From contig JABGPV010000106.1 of assembly GCA_018644785.1 (NCBI GenBank), positions 1 to 15,773 on the forward strand: 15,773 nucleotides of DNA. The letters run 5' to 3'. Origin of the DNA: Deltaproteobacteria bacterium. Its GTDB lineage: Bacteria; Desulfobacterota; DSM-4660; Desulfatiglandales; Desulfatiglandaceae. The notes below the pieces were generated by a model that was given only the letters and a program-made list of their open reading frames with translations, had not been told where the DNA came from and ran no database searches. Below, piece after piece: positions 8,663 through 15,276 of this stretch (position 1 is its first letter; each line of letters begins with the position of its first letter). The translations under genes and the position numbers were made by a program.

Positions 8663-9160
8663 ATGAAAAAAGATTGGAAGTATTATCTGGGGATGTCTCT
8701 GTTCTTATACAGCTTTCTGCCCATAAGCATTGTGGCCATTCTCCCTTTTCTGGGCATGACCCTGGCGCAAGCCGGCGCTTTTGCCGTGGTTTTCCTGGCA
8801 TCAGGCGAGGTGGCTTTTCTGTGTGCCGCGGCGCTTCTGGGAAAGGAATTTGTAACGGCCCTCAAGAAACGGATCAAGGCCTGGTTCAAGCGGCCCCACG
8901 AACCCAAACCCATTGGCCGGAACCGGCACCGTCTCGGTATTGCCCTGTTGGCGGCCAGTTTCCTGCCCTATTATGTCATGCTGATTTACCTGCTCTTTTT
9001 TTCACACAAGGAATCCGAGATCAATTTTCTGGCCTGGACCCTGGTGGCCGGTGAAGCGGCCTTCATGACCAGTCTGTTCATGCTGGGCGGGGATTTCTGG
9101 GATCGCCTGAAGCAACTCTTTGTATGGCCCGGGGAGGAAATGAAAAAGGTTCCGGTATAG
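8663..9160 (+). CDS. Four-helix membrane protein with two tandem copies of one module (transporter-suffix-domain-like)
   Basis: This 165-residue inner-membrane protein is an internal duplication. YLGMSLFLYSFLP (8-20) matches RLGIALLAASFLP (90-102), and ASGEVAFLCAAALLGKEFVTAL (46 onward) matches VAGEAAFMTSLFMLGGDFWDRL (128 onward), both at an offset of exactly 82 residues. Each half has two hydrophobic helices, a conserved GE at the second, and an amphipathic basic tail (KKRIKAWFKRP; RLKQLFVWPGEE). It resembles what databases call a transporter suffix domain protein; the role is unknown. The ATG at 8663 is chosen for the GAGAGG site 8 bases upstream; the frame is open back to 8528, but that extension is low-complexity and lacks a ribosome site. 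It stands alone, between divergent eno and convergent DUF4405. Confidence 0.72.
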   Translation: MKKDWKYYLGMSLFLYSFLPISIVAILPFLGMTLAQAGAFAVVFLASGEVAFLCAAALLGKEFVTALKKRIKAWFKRPHEPKPIGRNRHRLGIALLAASFLPYYVMLIYLLFFSHKESEINFLAWTLVAGEAAFMTSLFMLGGDFWDRLKQLFVWPGEEMKKVPV

Positions 9161-9241
9161 AGAAGAACCATGGGCAGTATTTGTCTCTATTGAAGGGATT
9201 ATTGGGTTTTTTTCTCTGCGCCGGAAGATTTCGCTTTTGGG

Positions 9242-9469
9242 TCAAGTTAAAGTACCCGACGCCGGCTTTCGGAAAAAGTTAGCCTTGATCCACCGCCAAT
9301 TCAGAATTACGTGCAGCAGGGCCACAACGGCAAAGACAATGCCGCCCCCCTCATGCATGATTTCGAATGTTTTACCGGGCAGTATGTCGTGCAACAGTCC
9401 TATCAGAACCTGATTGATCAGGAGAATCCCCAGCAGTGGGTTTATTATTTTCAGGATAAAGTTTTTCAT
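9242..9469 (-). CDS. Small DUF4405-type membrane protein
   Basis: This 75-residue protein has two membrane helices, about residues 8-26 and 42-57. IMHEGGGIVFAVVALLHVILNWRWI is the DUF4405 signature, with His27, His39 and His53 positioned as in small cytochrome-b-like proteins, so haem binding is possible but unproven. The start is fixed by GGAGGAG six bases before the ATG at 9469; the longer frame from 9571 has no ribosome site. It is transcribed towards, and converges with, the duplicated membrane protein. The 81-bp gap between them (9161-9241) has a T run at 9208-9214 but no convincing hairpin. Confidence 0.75.
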   Translation of the reverse strand: MKNFILKIINPLLGILLINQVLIGLLHDILPGKTFEIMHEGGGIVFAVVALLHVILNWRWIKANFFRKPASGTLT

Positions 9470-9620
9470 GAATTGCTCCTCCGAATGCTTCAATGATCGA
9501 ACATCAATGATGATATAGAGATATGGCGCCTGCCTGAAATCTATTCTATCACGGCGTACAACATAAACCAAGATGTGTTCTTGAACGATTCCATTGCTCG
9601 ACTTCCGTTACGAGAAACTT

Positions 9621-9636
9621 CAAATCTCTAGATTTG
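9621..9636. promoter_or_regulatory. Perfect 7-bp inverted repeat, candidate operator
   Basis: CAAATCTCTAGATTTG is a perfect dyad (CAAATCT, 2-bp loop, AGATTTG) in the gap between the DUF4405 gene and the TetR gene. It begins CAAA and ends TTTG like the palindrome at 9713-9722, 77 bp downstream, so it may be a second, weaker site for the same TetR protein. There is no other support. Confidence 0.35.
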
Positions 9637-9678
9637 CCAACGCATTGAATCCCCGGTGTATTCTCTTATAAAAAATCA

Positions 9679-9707
9679 TTGACAAGCTGCCTTTCCTCTG
9701 ATAAAAA
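9679..9707 (+). promoter_or_regulatory. Sigma70-type promoter of the TetR operon
   Basis: A perfect -35 box TTGACA (9679-9684) is followed after 17 bp by TAAAAA (9702-9707), four of six matches to TATAAT. The start point would fall near 9713-9715, inside the palindrome CAAACGTTTG, and about 25 bases before the TetR ATG. The reading of this TTG as an upstream start codon for TetR is rejected. Confidence 0.55.
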
Positions 9708-9712
9708 TCCAT

Positions 9713-9722
9713 CAAACGTTTG
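9713..9722. promoter_or_regulatory. Palindrome CAAACGTTTG, probable TetR operator
   Basis: This 10-bp perfect palindrome sits at the predicted transcription start, 16 bp upstream of the TetR start codon. TetR-family regulators of fatty-acid degradation such as PsrA bind motifs built from CAAAC/GTTTG half-sites, although with 2-4 bp between them, whereas here they abut. Occupancy would block the TTGACA promoter and give autorepression. Confidence 0.5.
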
Positions 9723-9738
9723 TTTGGTAAATATTATC

Positions 9739-10314
9739 ATGACAAAAAAGGTTGATAGAATTAAAGAAATTCACAGTGTTGTCACCCGGTTATTTGCCCG
9801 GAACGGGTATCACAACACCTCCATGCGGGAAATCGCCAGGGGGCTTGGGATGAACCAGTCCTCCCTTTACCATTATTTTGACAGCAAAGAGGACATCCTG
9901 TATGCCCTGATCAACGATGCCATGGACGATGCTCTGAACACCCTGGAAGAAATCTGCAAAACCGATATTTCGCCCCACGGAAAACTCAACCGGGTCCTCA
10001 GCTTTTACACTAATTTTTATGCGGGAGATCAGGATCGCCTCCGGCTGCTGGTGAACGAACAGGGCAACCTGGGGAAAGATTACCGCCGGGTTCTCATCAA
10101 AAAGGAACGGCGCTATGTACACCTCATTCAGTCCATTTTAAAGGCGCTTGCCCATGAAGGCCGAATGAAGCCCATTCCGCCTGTCGTGGCCGCCTTCGCT
10201 TTTTTCGGCATGGTTCACTATACCATCAAATGGTACGACAGGGACGGTCCGGTAAAATCCGGTGAACTGGCGGATTATTTTCTGGAAATTTTCACAAAAG
10301 GTATTTTTCTGTAG
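9739..10314 (+). CDS. TetR/AcrR-family regulator, probably of fatty-acid oxidation
   Basis: This 191-residue protein has an N-terminal helix-turn-helix of TetR type: FARNGYHNTSMREIARGLGMNQSSLYHYFDSKEDIL, about residues 18-53. The C-terminal ligand/dimer domain resembles that of fatty-acid or acyl-CoA responsive members. The start is ATG 9739; the frame is open to a TTG at 9679, but that TTG is the -35 box of the promoter. There is no clear ribosome site, consistent with the short leader. The FeS oxidoreductase gene begins 20 bp after its stop, so the regulator is the first gene of the operon it probably controls (with etfBA and the acyl-CoA dehydrogenase). The inducer is inferred from context to be an acyl-CoA. 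Confidence 0.85.
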   Translation: MTKKVDRIKEIHSVVTRLFARNGYHNTSMREIARGLGMNQSSLYHYFDSKEDILYALINDAMDDALNTLEEICKTDISPHGKLNRVLSFYTNFYAGDQDRLRLLVNEQGNLGKDYRRVLIKKERRYVHLIQSILKALAHEGRMKPIPPVVAAFAFFGMVHYTIKWYDRDGPVKSGELADYFLEIFTKGIFL

Positions 10315-10334
10315 CAACAAAGGAGTAAGCTTTT

Positions 10335-12368
10335 ATGGTCTCTTTTCCGGCCCTTGCCGTTCAGGGAGACGGCGGCATCTCAGGTTATGTTTTCATGTGG
10401 ATCATCGCCATTGTGGCGCTGACGACGTTTGCATTCATCATTCGAAGCCGCATCGACCTCCTTCTGGCCGGTCAGAAAGATCCCCGGTTTTCAAACTTGA
10501 AGCAGCGTTTCCTGGATCTTGTCGAATACGGTTTCATTCAGAAGCGCCAGCCGCGGTATCTGTGGGCAGGCGTGATCCACATCATGATATTCTGGGGGTT
10601 TGTGGTGCTGGGATTAAGGTCCCTGGACCTGGTGACCGAAGGCCTCGGATTTCCCATCTTCCGCCCGTTCATGCACAGCCCGTTGGGTCCATTTTACAAC
10701 GCCTTGAAAGATGTCTTTGAACTGATTGTGCTCGTGGCCTGTATATGGGCGATCCTCAGACGGGCCATTGTGAAACCCGAGCGATACGAAGGGAGCCACA
10801 CGGTAGAGGCGTATCTGGTGCTGGGGCTCATCAGTTTTCTCATGATAACCGACATGCTCTTTGAAGGGAGCGGAATGCTGCTCACCGGTGAGGCGGGGGA
10901 ATGGCTTCCGGCGGCATGGATCGGAACGCTTTTTCTGCCGGAGAACAACCCCGGGGCTCTCTCGGTGATTTTTCGTGCCACCTACTGGCTTCATATCCTG
11001 GCCTTTTTTGTGTTTCTAAACATGCTTCCCCTGTTCAAGCACTTTCATATTATTACGGCGCTTCCCAATGTGTTTTTCAGGAAACAGCGCAAAGGTGAAA
11101 TCAAACCCGCCCGATACGGGGTGGACGATATCTTTGAATTGGAAACCCTGGGGGTTGAAAAAATCGAAGACTTCACCTGGAAGCATATCCTCGATCTTTA
11201 CACCTGCACCGAATGCGGCCGCTGCACGGACAACTGCCCGGCCAACACCATTGGAAGACCCCTTTCTCCCAAAGAGTTCACCATCAAGCTCAGGGACCAT
11301 GCCTATGAAAAATATCCGATTTTGCCATCTTCGGTCACCCATAATAAACAGGAGGAAGAGCCCGCCCCGATGGTTGGCGGGATCATCGGTCTGGGCGAAT
11401 TGTGGTCCTGCACCACCTGTGGCGCCTGCGAGGAAGAGTGCCCGGTATTTATTGAATATATTGATAAAATCATTGATATGCGGCGGCATGTGCTGGAAAC
11501 GTCCCGGAACCCCAAAACCTTTAACCAGATTCTCATGTTTGTTGAAAAGACGGGAAACCCCTTTGGCAAACCGGCTGCCAAACGCGCCGACTGGGTCAAG
11601 GAACAGGAAGCGGGCGACGTGAAGATCCTCAAAGAAGGGGACCGGGTGGACGTGTTGTACTATGTGGACGGGTACGCTTCTTTTGACCCCCAATCCCAGA
11701 AAATCGCGGCTTCAATTGTGAAGGGATTAAAACTTGCGGGCATGGACTTCGGTATTTTAGGGAAACGGGAAAAAGACACGGGTCACCAGGTGCGGCGCAT
11801 GGGGGAGGAGGGGTTGTTTCAGGTCCTGGTGGAGGAAAACACGGAAACCCTCTCAAGTATCAATTTCAAGTGGATCGTTACCACGGATCCCCATGCTTAT
11901 AACGCCCTTAAAAAGGATTATCCCAAAAGCTACAAGGTGTTTCATTATACGCAATTCTTCCTCTCCCTGGTGGAAACGGGCCATTTGCGTCCCCAAAAGG
12001 CGGCGGACCGAAGCGATCTTTATACCTACCATGACCCGTGCTATCTGGGGAGACACAACGGCGTTTACGAGGCACCCCGGCGCCTGCTCCAATCCATCCC
12101 GGAACTTCGGCTGGTGGAAATGGCGCAAAGCCGGGATCGCAGCTTCTGCTGCGGCGGCGGCGATGTTGTGCTGTGGCACGAAATCGAACAGGAAGAGATG
12201 CGCATGGCTGAAAAAAGGGTTCGGATGGCCCTTGATACGGGCGCCAATGTGATGGTGACGGCGTGCCCCTTCTGCTTTATTCATTTTGAAGACGCCATCA
12301 AAACCGGTGGGTTTGAGGATAGAATCAGGGTGGTGGATTTGATGGAACTTTTTATGGCTCATAGCTGA
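10335..12368 (+). CDS. Membrane FeS oxidoreductase, Etf:menaquinone oxidoreductase (EMO/DUF224) type
   Basis: This 677-residue protein has an N-terminal NarI-like membrane part (helices at about 17-37, 78-96, 128-143, 158-176 and 213-233, with His82, His220, His236 and His238 as possible haem ligands). Then come a 2[4Fe-4S] ferredoxin (Cys291/294/297/301 and Cys359/362/365/369) and two HdrD/GlpC-like CCG domains. The second CCG domain is intact: Cys569, Cys605-Cys606 (FCCGGGD), Cys644 and Cys647. The first has lost all its cysteines: family GCAGSFD, CTGDPARR and CPHC read here as DGYASFD, DTGHQVRR and DPHA. Proteins of this layout move electrons from EtfAB to menaquinone in syntrophs and Geobacter-type bacteria, and etfBA downstream fits. 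An AGGAG site lies at 10321-10325, 9 bases before the ATG. Confidence 0.88.
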   Translation: MVSFPALAVQGDGGISGYVFMWIIAIVALTTFAFIIRSRIDLLLAGQKDPRFSNLKQRFLDLVEYGFIQKRQPRYLWAGVIHIMIFWGFVVLGLRSLDLVTEGLGFPIFRPFMHSPLGPFYNALKDVFELIVLVACIWAILRRAIVKPERYEGSHTVEAYLVLGLISFLMITDMLFEGSGMLLTGEAGEWLPAAWIGTLFLPENNPGALSVIFRATYWLHILAFFVFLNMLPLFKHFHIITALPNVFFRKQRKGEIKPARYGVDDIFELETLGVEKIEDFTWKHILDLYTCTECGRCTDNCPANTIGRPLSPKEFTIKLRDHAYEKYPILPSSVTHNKQEEEPAPMVGGIIGLGELWSCTTCGACEEECPVFIEYIDKIIDMRRHVLETSRNPKTFNQILMFVEKTGNPFGKPAAKRADWVKEQEAGDVKILKEGDRVDVLYYVDGYASFDPQSQKIAASIVKGLKLAGMDFGILGKREKDTGHQVRRMGEEGLFQVLVEENTETLSSINFKWIVTTDPHAYNALKKDYPKSYKVFHYTQFFLSLVETGHLRPQKAADRSDLYTYHDPCYLGRHNGVYEAPRRLLQSIPELRLVEMAQSRDRSFCCGGGDVVLWHEIEQEEMRMAEKRVRMALDTGANVMVTACPFCFIHFEDAIKTGGFEDRIRVVDLMELFMAHS

Positions 12369-12540
12369 TGGGTGATTTTGGATTAAAAATGATTCATGTA
12401 TTTTTTGAAAAGTTTCCGGTTTTATCTGTTCCCGCGCGGGAGCGTAGGAGCGAGAACTTTGTTAAATAATCCCGGCTTGTGTCCATAGTCGTTTAGCCTA
12501 TCCAATGGACGAATTGGTAAAAACAACGTTTTGTTGTCCA
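12369..12540. other. Non-coding stretch with several short inverted repeats
   Basis: There is no gene between the FeS oxidoreductase stop and the first transposon arm. The stretch holds an imperfect hairpin with GTTC at 12428-12431 facing GAAC at 12454-12457, a CCCGCGCGGG palindrome at 12431-12440, and GTCCAT (12481-12486) facing ATGGAC (12505-12510). These differ from the GTCCC/GGGAC arms and may be remnants of other repeats. Confidence 0.4.
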
Positions 12541-12630
12541 TGTCCCATCGGGACATTTGAAAATAGCCCGGCAATTCATTGCCGGGATTTGATGAACGTG
12601 CAATTTTTTTAGTCCCATCGGGACGACAGA
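12541..12630 (+). repeat. REP-like tripartite arm 1 (left of the transposase, forward)
   Basis: Order: hairpin TGTCCCATCGGGACA (12541-12555), GAAAATAG (12559-12566), hairpin CCCGGCAATTCATTGCCGGG (12567-12586), a 25-bp spacer, hairpin GTCCCATCGGGAC (12612-12624), then GACAGA. A partial second unit follows: GAAAATAG (12629-12636) and a degenerate 19-base copy of the long hairpin (12637-12655) that reaches the ribosome site of the transposase gene. Confidence 0.8.
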
Positions 12631-12669
12631 AAATAGCCTGATAATTTATTGCCTGCAAAGGAATCATGA

Positions 12670-13122
12670 ATGGGAAATTCCTATATCAGCGTTTACATTC
12701 ATTATATTTTCAGCACTAAGGAACGTCTTCCCTTGATCCTTCCTGAAATTCAAGATCGTTTATGGCCCTATATAGGCGGCATCGCGAGGAAAAACAATAT
12801 GAAGGCATTGGCGGTGGATGGTATGCCGGATCATATTCACATTCTATTATCGTTGCCTGCCACCATTTCCATATCCAAAGCGGTTCAAATAATTAAAGGG
12901 AATTCCTCTAAATGGATCACTGAAAGATTTCAGACCTCGAATCCTTTTTCATGGCAAAAAGGTTATGGGGCTTTCAGCATAAATATTTCGATTTTGCAGG
13001 ATACAATCCATTATATCCAAAAACAGGCTGTGCATCATCGCCATAAATCGTTTAAAAATGAATACCTTGATTTTTTGAAGAAAAATGAGGTCTTTTATGA
13101 TGAGCAATATGTTTGGGTTTGA
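12670..13122 (+). CDS. Y1 (HUH) transposase, IS200-like / REP-associated tyrosine transposase
   Basis: This 150-residue protein is a complete Y1 transposase domain. The HUH metal site is His55-Ile56-His57 in GMPDHIHILL. The nucleophile is probably Tyr115 in IHYIQKQ, followed by the family's VHHRHKSFKNEYLDFLKKNEVFYDEQYVW ending. It has the IS200-like form (NSYISVYIHYIFSTKER opening) and not that of E. coli RayT, but its flanking hairpin repeats are those expected of a REP-associated transposase. No residue looks damaged, so it may be active. The ATG at 12670 follows AAGGA at 12658-12662, adjacent to the degenerate inner hairpin. It is clearly more AT-rich than the genes on either side, a sign of separate origin. 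Partner arms lie at 12541-12630 and 13141-13228. Confidence 0.88.
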   Translation: MGNSYISVYIHYIFSTKERLPLILPEIQDRLWPYIGGIARKNNMKALAVDGMPDHIHILLSLPATISISKAVQIIKGNSSKWITERFQTSNPFSWQKGYGAFSINISILQDTIHYIQKQAVHHRHKSFKNEYLDFLKKNEVFYDEQYVWV

Positions 13123-13140
13123 TGGTTGGCGATTTCAAGC

Positions 13141-13228
13141 TCTGTCGTCCCTACGGGACTAATTGCATTTACATGAACAAATCCCGGCAATAAATTGACG
13201 GGCTATTTTCATGCGTCCTTACGGGACA
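13141..13228 (-). repeat. REP-like tripartite arm 2 (right of the transposase, inverted)
   Basis: Read on the plus strand: TCTGTC, hairpin GTCCCTACGGGAC (13147-13159), a 23-bp spacer, long hairpin CCCGGCAATAAATTGACGGG (13183-13202, one stem mismatch), CTATTTTC (13203-13210), then hairpin GTCCTTACGGGAC (13215-13227, one mismatch). This is arm 1 inverted. The spacer also shares TGCAATT and GGGATTTG with arm 1 when read in reverse. The arm ends only 6 bp before the etfB ribosome site. Confidence 0.78.
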
Positions 13229-13233
13229 GAAAG

Positions 13234-13242
13234 AAGGAGGAG
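13234..13242 (+). promoter_or_regulatory. Ribosome binding site deciding the etfB start
   Basis: AAGGAGGAG lies 4 bases before the ATG at 13247. It fixes the etfB start there; an in-frame ATG at 13211 would read through the transposon arm and is rejected. The site lies just 6 bases after the outer hairpin of arm 2, so a folded hairpin in the mRNA could affect its use. Confidence 0.7.
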
Positions 13243-13246
13243 AAAT

Positions 13247-14026
13247 ATGAATATCATAGTGTGCATTAAACGGGTTCCCCTCACTCAGGAGGTGGATCTT
13301 GAAATTGACGACACCGGAAAAAAGATTAAAGAAGACGCACTGGCGTATGTCATCAACGACTGGGACAACTATGCCATCGAAGCGGCCGTGCAGCTTCAGG
13401 AAGCCTTGGGCGGAGACGTGACCGCGGTCACCATCGGAAGCGAAGATGATGAAGAAGTGCTCAGAAGGGCCCTGGCCATGGGGGCGGACCGGGCCATTCG
13501 AATTGATCCGGGAAATCTTACGCTGGACGGTTATCTCAACGCCAGGATCCTGGCAAAGCCCATCTCCGAATTGGATTATGATCTGATCCTTACCGGGGTT
13601 CAGTCTGAAGATCAGAATACGGGCATGGTGGGGATCATGCTGGCGGAGCAGCTGGGACTGGCCCATGCGGCCATAACCAACGGCCTTGAACCGGATGACG
13701 GTGCCGCCAAAGTCCGTGTGGAACTGGAGGGGGGCATTGATGAAGTCTCCCGGGTTCAGCTCCCGGCCCTGTTGACCATTCAGACCGGCATCAACGAGCC
13801 GAGGTATGTCTCCATCATGGGGATCCGAAAGGCAAAAAAGAAAGAGTTGAAGGTGATGTCTCTGGAGGAGCTGGGTTTTACAGCCGAAGACTTAACCCCT
13901 CAGACACGCATTGAAGAGGTGTTTCTGCCCCCTGAAACCGAAGGGGCCGAAATGATTGAAGGGAATCCTGCAGAAATGGCTGAGACCATCATACGCATCA
14001 TGGGAGAAAAGGGGGTGACGGTTTAA
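13247..14026 (+). CDS. etfB: Electron transfer flavoprotein, beta subunit
   Basis: This 259-residue EtfB would accept electrons from acyl-CoA dehydrogenases together with EtfA; EtfB carries the AMP (or second FAD in bifurcating forms) in the cytoplasm. The opening MNIIVCIKRVPLTQEV, the nucleotide-binding stretch DVTAVTIGSEDDEEVLRRALAMGADRAIRI and TGVQSEDQNTGMVGIMLAEQLG are characteristic, and length is as in the family. The C-terminal arm that wraps EtfA is present (LGFTAEDLTPQTRIEEVFLPPE). The gene starts just after transposon arm 2 and its stop abuts the etfA ATG. Whether this EtfAB is bifurcating cannot be told; the EMO-type gene in the same operon favours a simple quinone-linked route. 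Confidence 0.95.
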   Translation: MNIIVCIKRVPLTQEVDLEIDDTGKKIKEDALAYVINDWDNYAIEAAVQLQEALGGDVTAVTIGSEDDEEVLRRALAMGADRAIRIDPGNLTLDGYLNARILAKPISELDYDLILTGVQSEDQNTGMVGIMLAEQLGLAHAAITNGLEPDDGAAKVRVELEGGIDEVSRVQLPALLTIQTGINEPRYVSIMGIRKAKKKELKVMSLEELGFTAEDLTPQTRIEEVFLPPETEGAEMIEGNPAEMAETIIRIMGEKGVTV

Positions 14027-14998
14027 ATGGGCGACATATTTGTGATAGCAGAACACCGAAATGGAGAAATTCGGGACATTACATTTGAAATGCTGCAAAA
14101 AGCAGGCGCGCTGGCGCAAGACTTGTCCTGTAACGTGTCAGCCGTGTTGCTGGCAGGCCCCAATGAATCCTTTTCGAGTGATTTGTCAAAATGGGCGGAC
14201 CGGGTCCTGGTTTTTGAAGATGAACGGTTGAAAACCTACAATTCGGACCTTTACACCGGCATCTTAACGGCCCTGGTGCGGGAGCAGCAGCCTTTTCTCA
14301 CTCTCGTAGGACACACGTCCTGGGGCCTGGACTATGCCCCCGCCCTCGCGGTAAGGACCGGCTTCCCGCTGGCCACGGATGTTAACGACATTCTTCTGGA
14401 GGACGGACGTCCCCAGGTCATTCGCCAGATGTACGGCGGCAAACTGTTTTCCAGGGTTTCCTTTGAGCAGTCCGAAGGCTATATGATTACGGTAAGGCCG
14501 GGGGTTTTTCAGGTGGACACGGCGGGTGATAAGACGGGGGCAGTGGTTTCGCAGAATCTTCCGGAGGACCTTCAAAGTCCCCGCCGGGAATTCCTGGAAT
14601 TTGAAGAGACGGCCGCAGGCGATGTGGATATCACCCAGGCGGACCTTCTGGTATCGGTGGGAAGAGGCGTGGGAGAAGCGGATAATATTTCCGCGGTACA
14701 GGAACTGGCGGATCTGTTGGGCGGAACCCTTTCCTGCTCCAGGCCTGTGGTGGATAAGAACTGGCTTCCCAAGTACCACCAGGTGGGCACTTCCGGCAAG
14801 AGCGTCAAGCCCAAAGTCTATCTGGCGCTGGGCATCAGCGGCGCCTTTCAGCATGTGGCGGGCATCACGGGAGCGGACTGTGTGATTGCCGTCAACAAAG
14901 ACAAAAAAGCGCCAATTTTTAGAGTGGCGGATTATGGCATCGCGGACGATTTGTTTACGGTGGTGGAGGCGTTGAAGGGGAAAGTGAAAAGCGCTTAA
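14027..14998 (+). CDS. etfA: Electron transfer flavoprotein, alpha subunit
   Basis: This 323-residue EtfA binds the FAD that exchanges electrons with acyl-CoA dehydrogenase and the membrane oxidoreductase. The C-terminal FAD-binding signature is complete: SRPVVDKNWLPKYHQVGTSGKSVKPKVYLALGISGAFQHVAGI followed by VIAVNKDKKAPIFRVADYGIADDLFTVV. The N-terminal domain (IFVIAEHRNGEIRDITFEMLQKA) is also typical. The ATG follows the etfB TAA with no gap; the ribosome site is the GGGGGTGA within the last etfB codons, so the subunits are translationally coupled. After the stop comes a 433-bp gap with the second set of repeats. Confidence 0.95.
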   Translation: MGDIFVIAEHRNGEIRDITFEMLQKAGALAQDLSCNVSAVLLAGPNESFSSDLSKWADRVLVFEDERLKTYNSDLYTGILTALVREQQPFLTLVGHTSWGLDYAPALAVRTGFPLATDVNDILLEDGRPQVIRQMYGGKLFSRVSFEQSEGYMITVRPGVFQVDTAGDKTGAVVSQNLPEDLQSPRREFLEFEETAAGDVDITQADLLVSVGRGVGEADNISAVQELADLLGGTLSCSRPVVDKNWLPKYHQVGTSGKSVKPKVYLALGISGAFQHVAGITGADCVIAVNKDKKAPIFRVADYGIADDLFTVVEALKGKVKSA

Positions 14999-15003
14999 GA
15001 GCT

Positions 15004-15054
15004 GTTTACAGATTGTGGTTTCCGGTATTCGTTCATAGGGTAAACTCTTTTTTT
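15004..15054 (+). terminator. Weak candidate terminator after etfA
   Basis: GTTTAC (15004-15009) can pair with GTAAAC (15040-15045), directly followed by TC and seven T's (15048-15054). The stem is short and AT-rich with a 30-base loop, so termination would be partial at best. Confidence 0.25.
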
Positions 15055-15082
15055 CGCGTTGGGTCTGTCTGGTAACTTTTCT

Positions 15083-15170
15083 TGTCCTGCAGGGACATAC
15101 GAAAATAGCCCGGCAATTTATTGCTGGGAAAAATTCACCTAAATTTGATTAGTCCCGTAGGGACGGCAGA
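15083..15170 (+). repeat. REP-like tripartite arm 3 (forward)
   Basis: Order: hairpin TGTCCTGCAGGGACA (15083-15097), GAAAATAG (15101-15108), hairpin CCCGGCAATTTATTGCTGGG (15109-15128, one G-T type stem change), a 23-bp spacer, hairpin GTCCCGTAGGGAC (15152-15164), then GGCAGA. It matches arm 1 in order and spacing. Confidence 0.8.
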
Positions 15171-15276
15171 ATTCAGGTTCAAAAGGAAAATACGGTCCTC
15201 AGAGAGCGTTTGGAAAACAAAGGCGGATCGTTTGATTTAAGGGGTGACATCGGAATTTAAAGCGATTCGTTCCTTT

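Larger units (their letters stand above)
12541..13228 (+). mobile_element. REP/RAYT-type (HUH transposase) element inserted in the operon
   Basis: The stretch comprises forward arm 1, the Y1 transposase gene and inverted arm 2, which together make a 688-bp element with subterminal hairpins at both ends. It separates the EMO-type gene from etfB, while the transposase keeps the operon's direction. Y1 transposases act on single-stranded DNA and recognise hairpins at element ends, so the hairpin arms are the natural substrate. The outer limits are set by the last base of the outer GTCCC/GGGAC hairpins and may be off by a few bases. Confidence 0.65.

Noticed and set aside
9161..9241. Rho-independent terminator between convergent genes
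   Set aside because: There is a T run at 9208-9214 but no GC-rich stem next to it.
9679..9738. TTG start adding 20 residues to the TetR protein
   Set aside because: That TTG is part of the TTGACA -35 box, and the family starts near ATG 9739.
11016..11693. Minus-strand open frame of 225 codons
   Set aside because: It is antisense to the FeS clusters of the oxidoreductase, whose protein is clearly real; no family features.
13211..13246. An earlier ATG for etfB, adding 12 residues
   Set aside because: The extension reads through the transposon arm (RPYGTERRRR), and AAGGAGGAG stands just before the ATG at 13247.
15171..15276. Small gene or degraded transposase between arms 3 and 4
   Set aside because: No frame with a start, ribosome site and family motif; no HUH or Tyr motif remnants seen.
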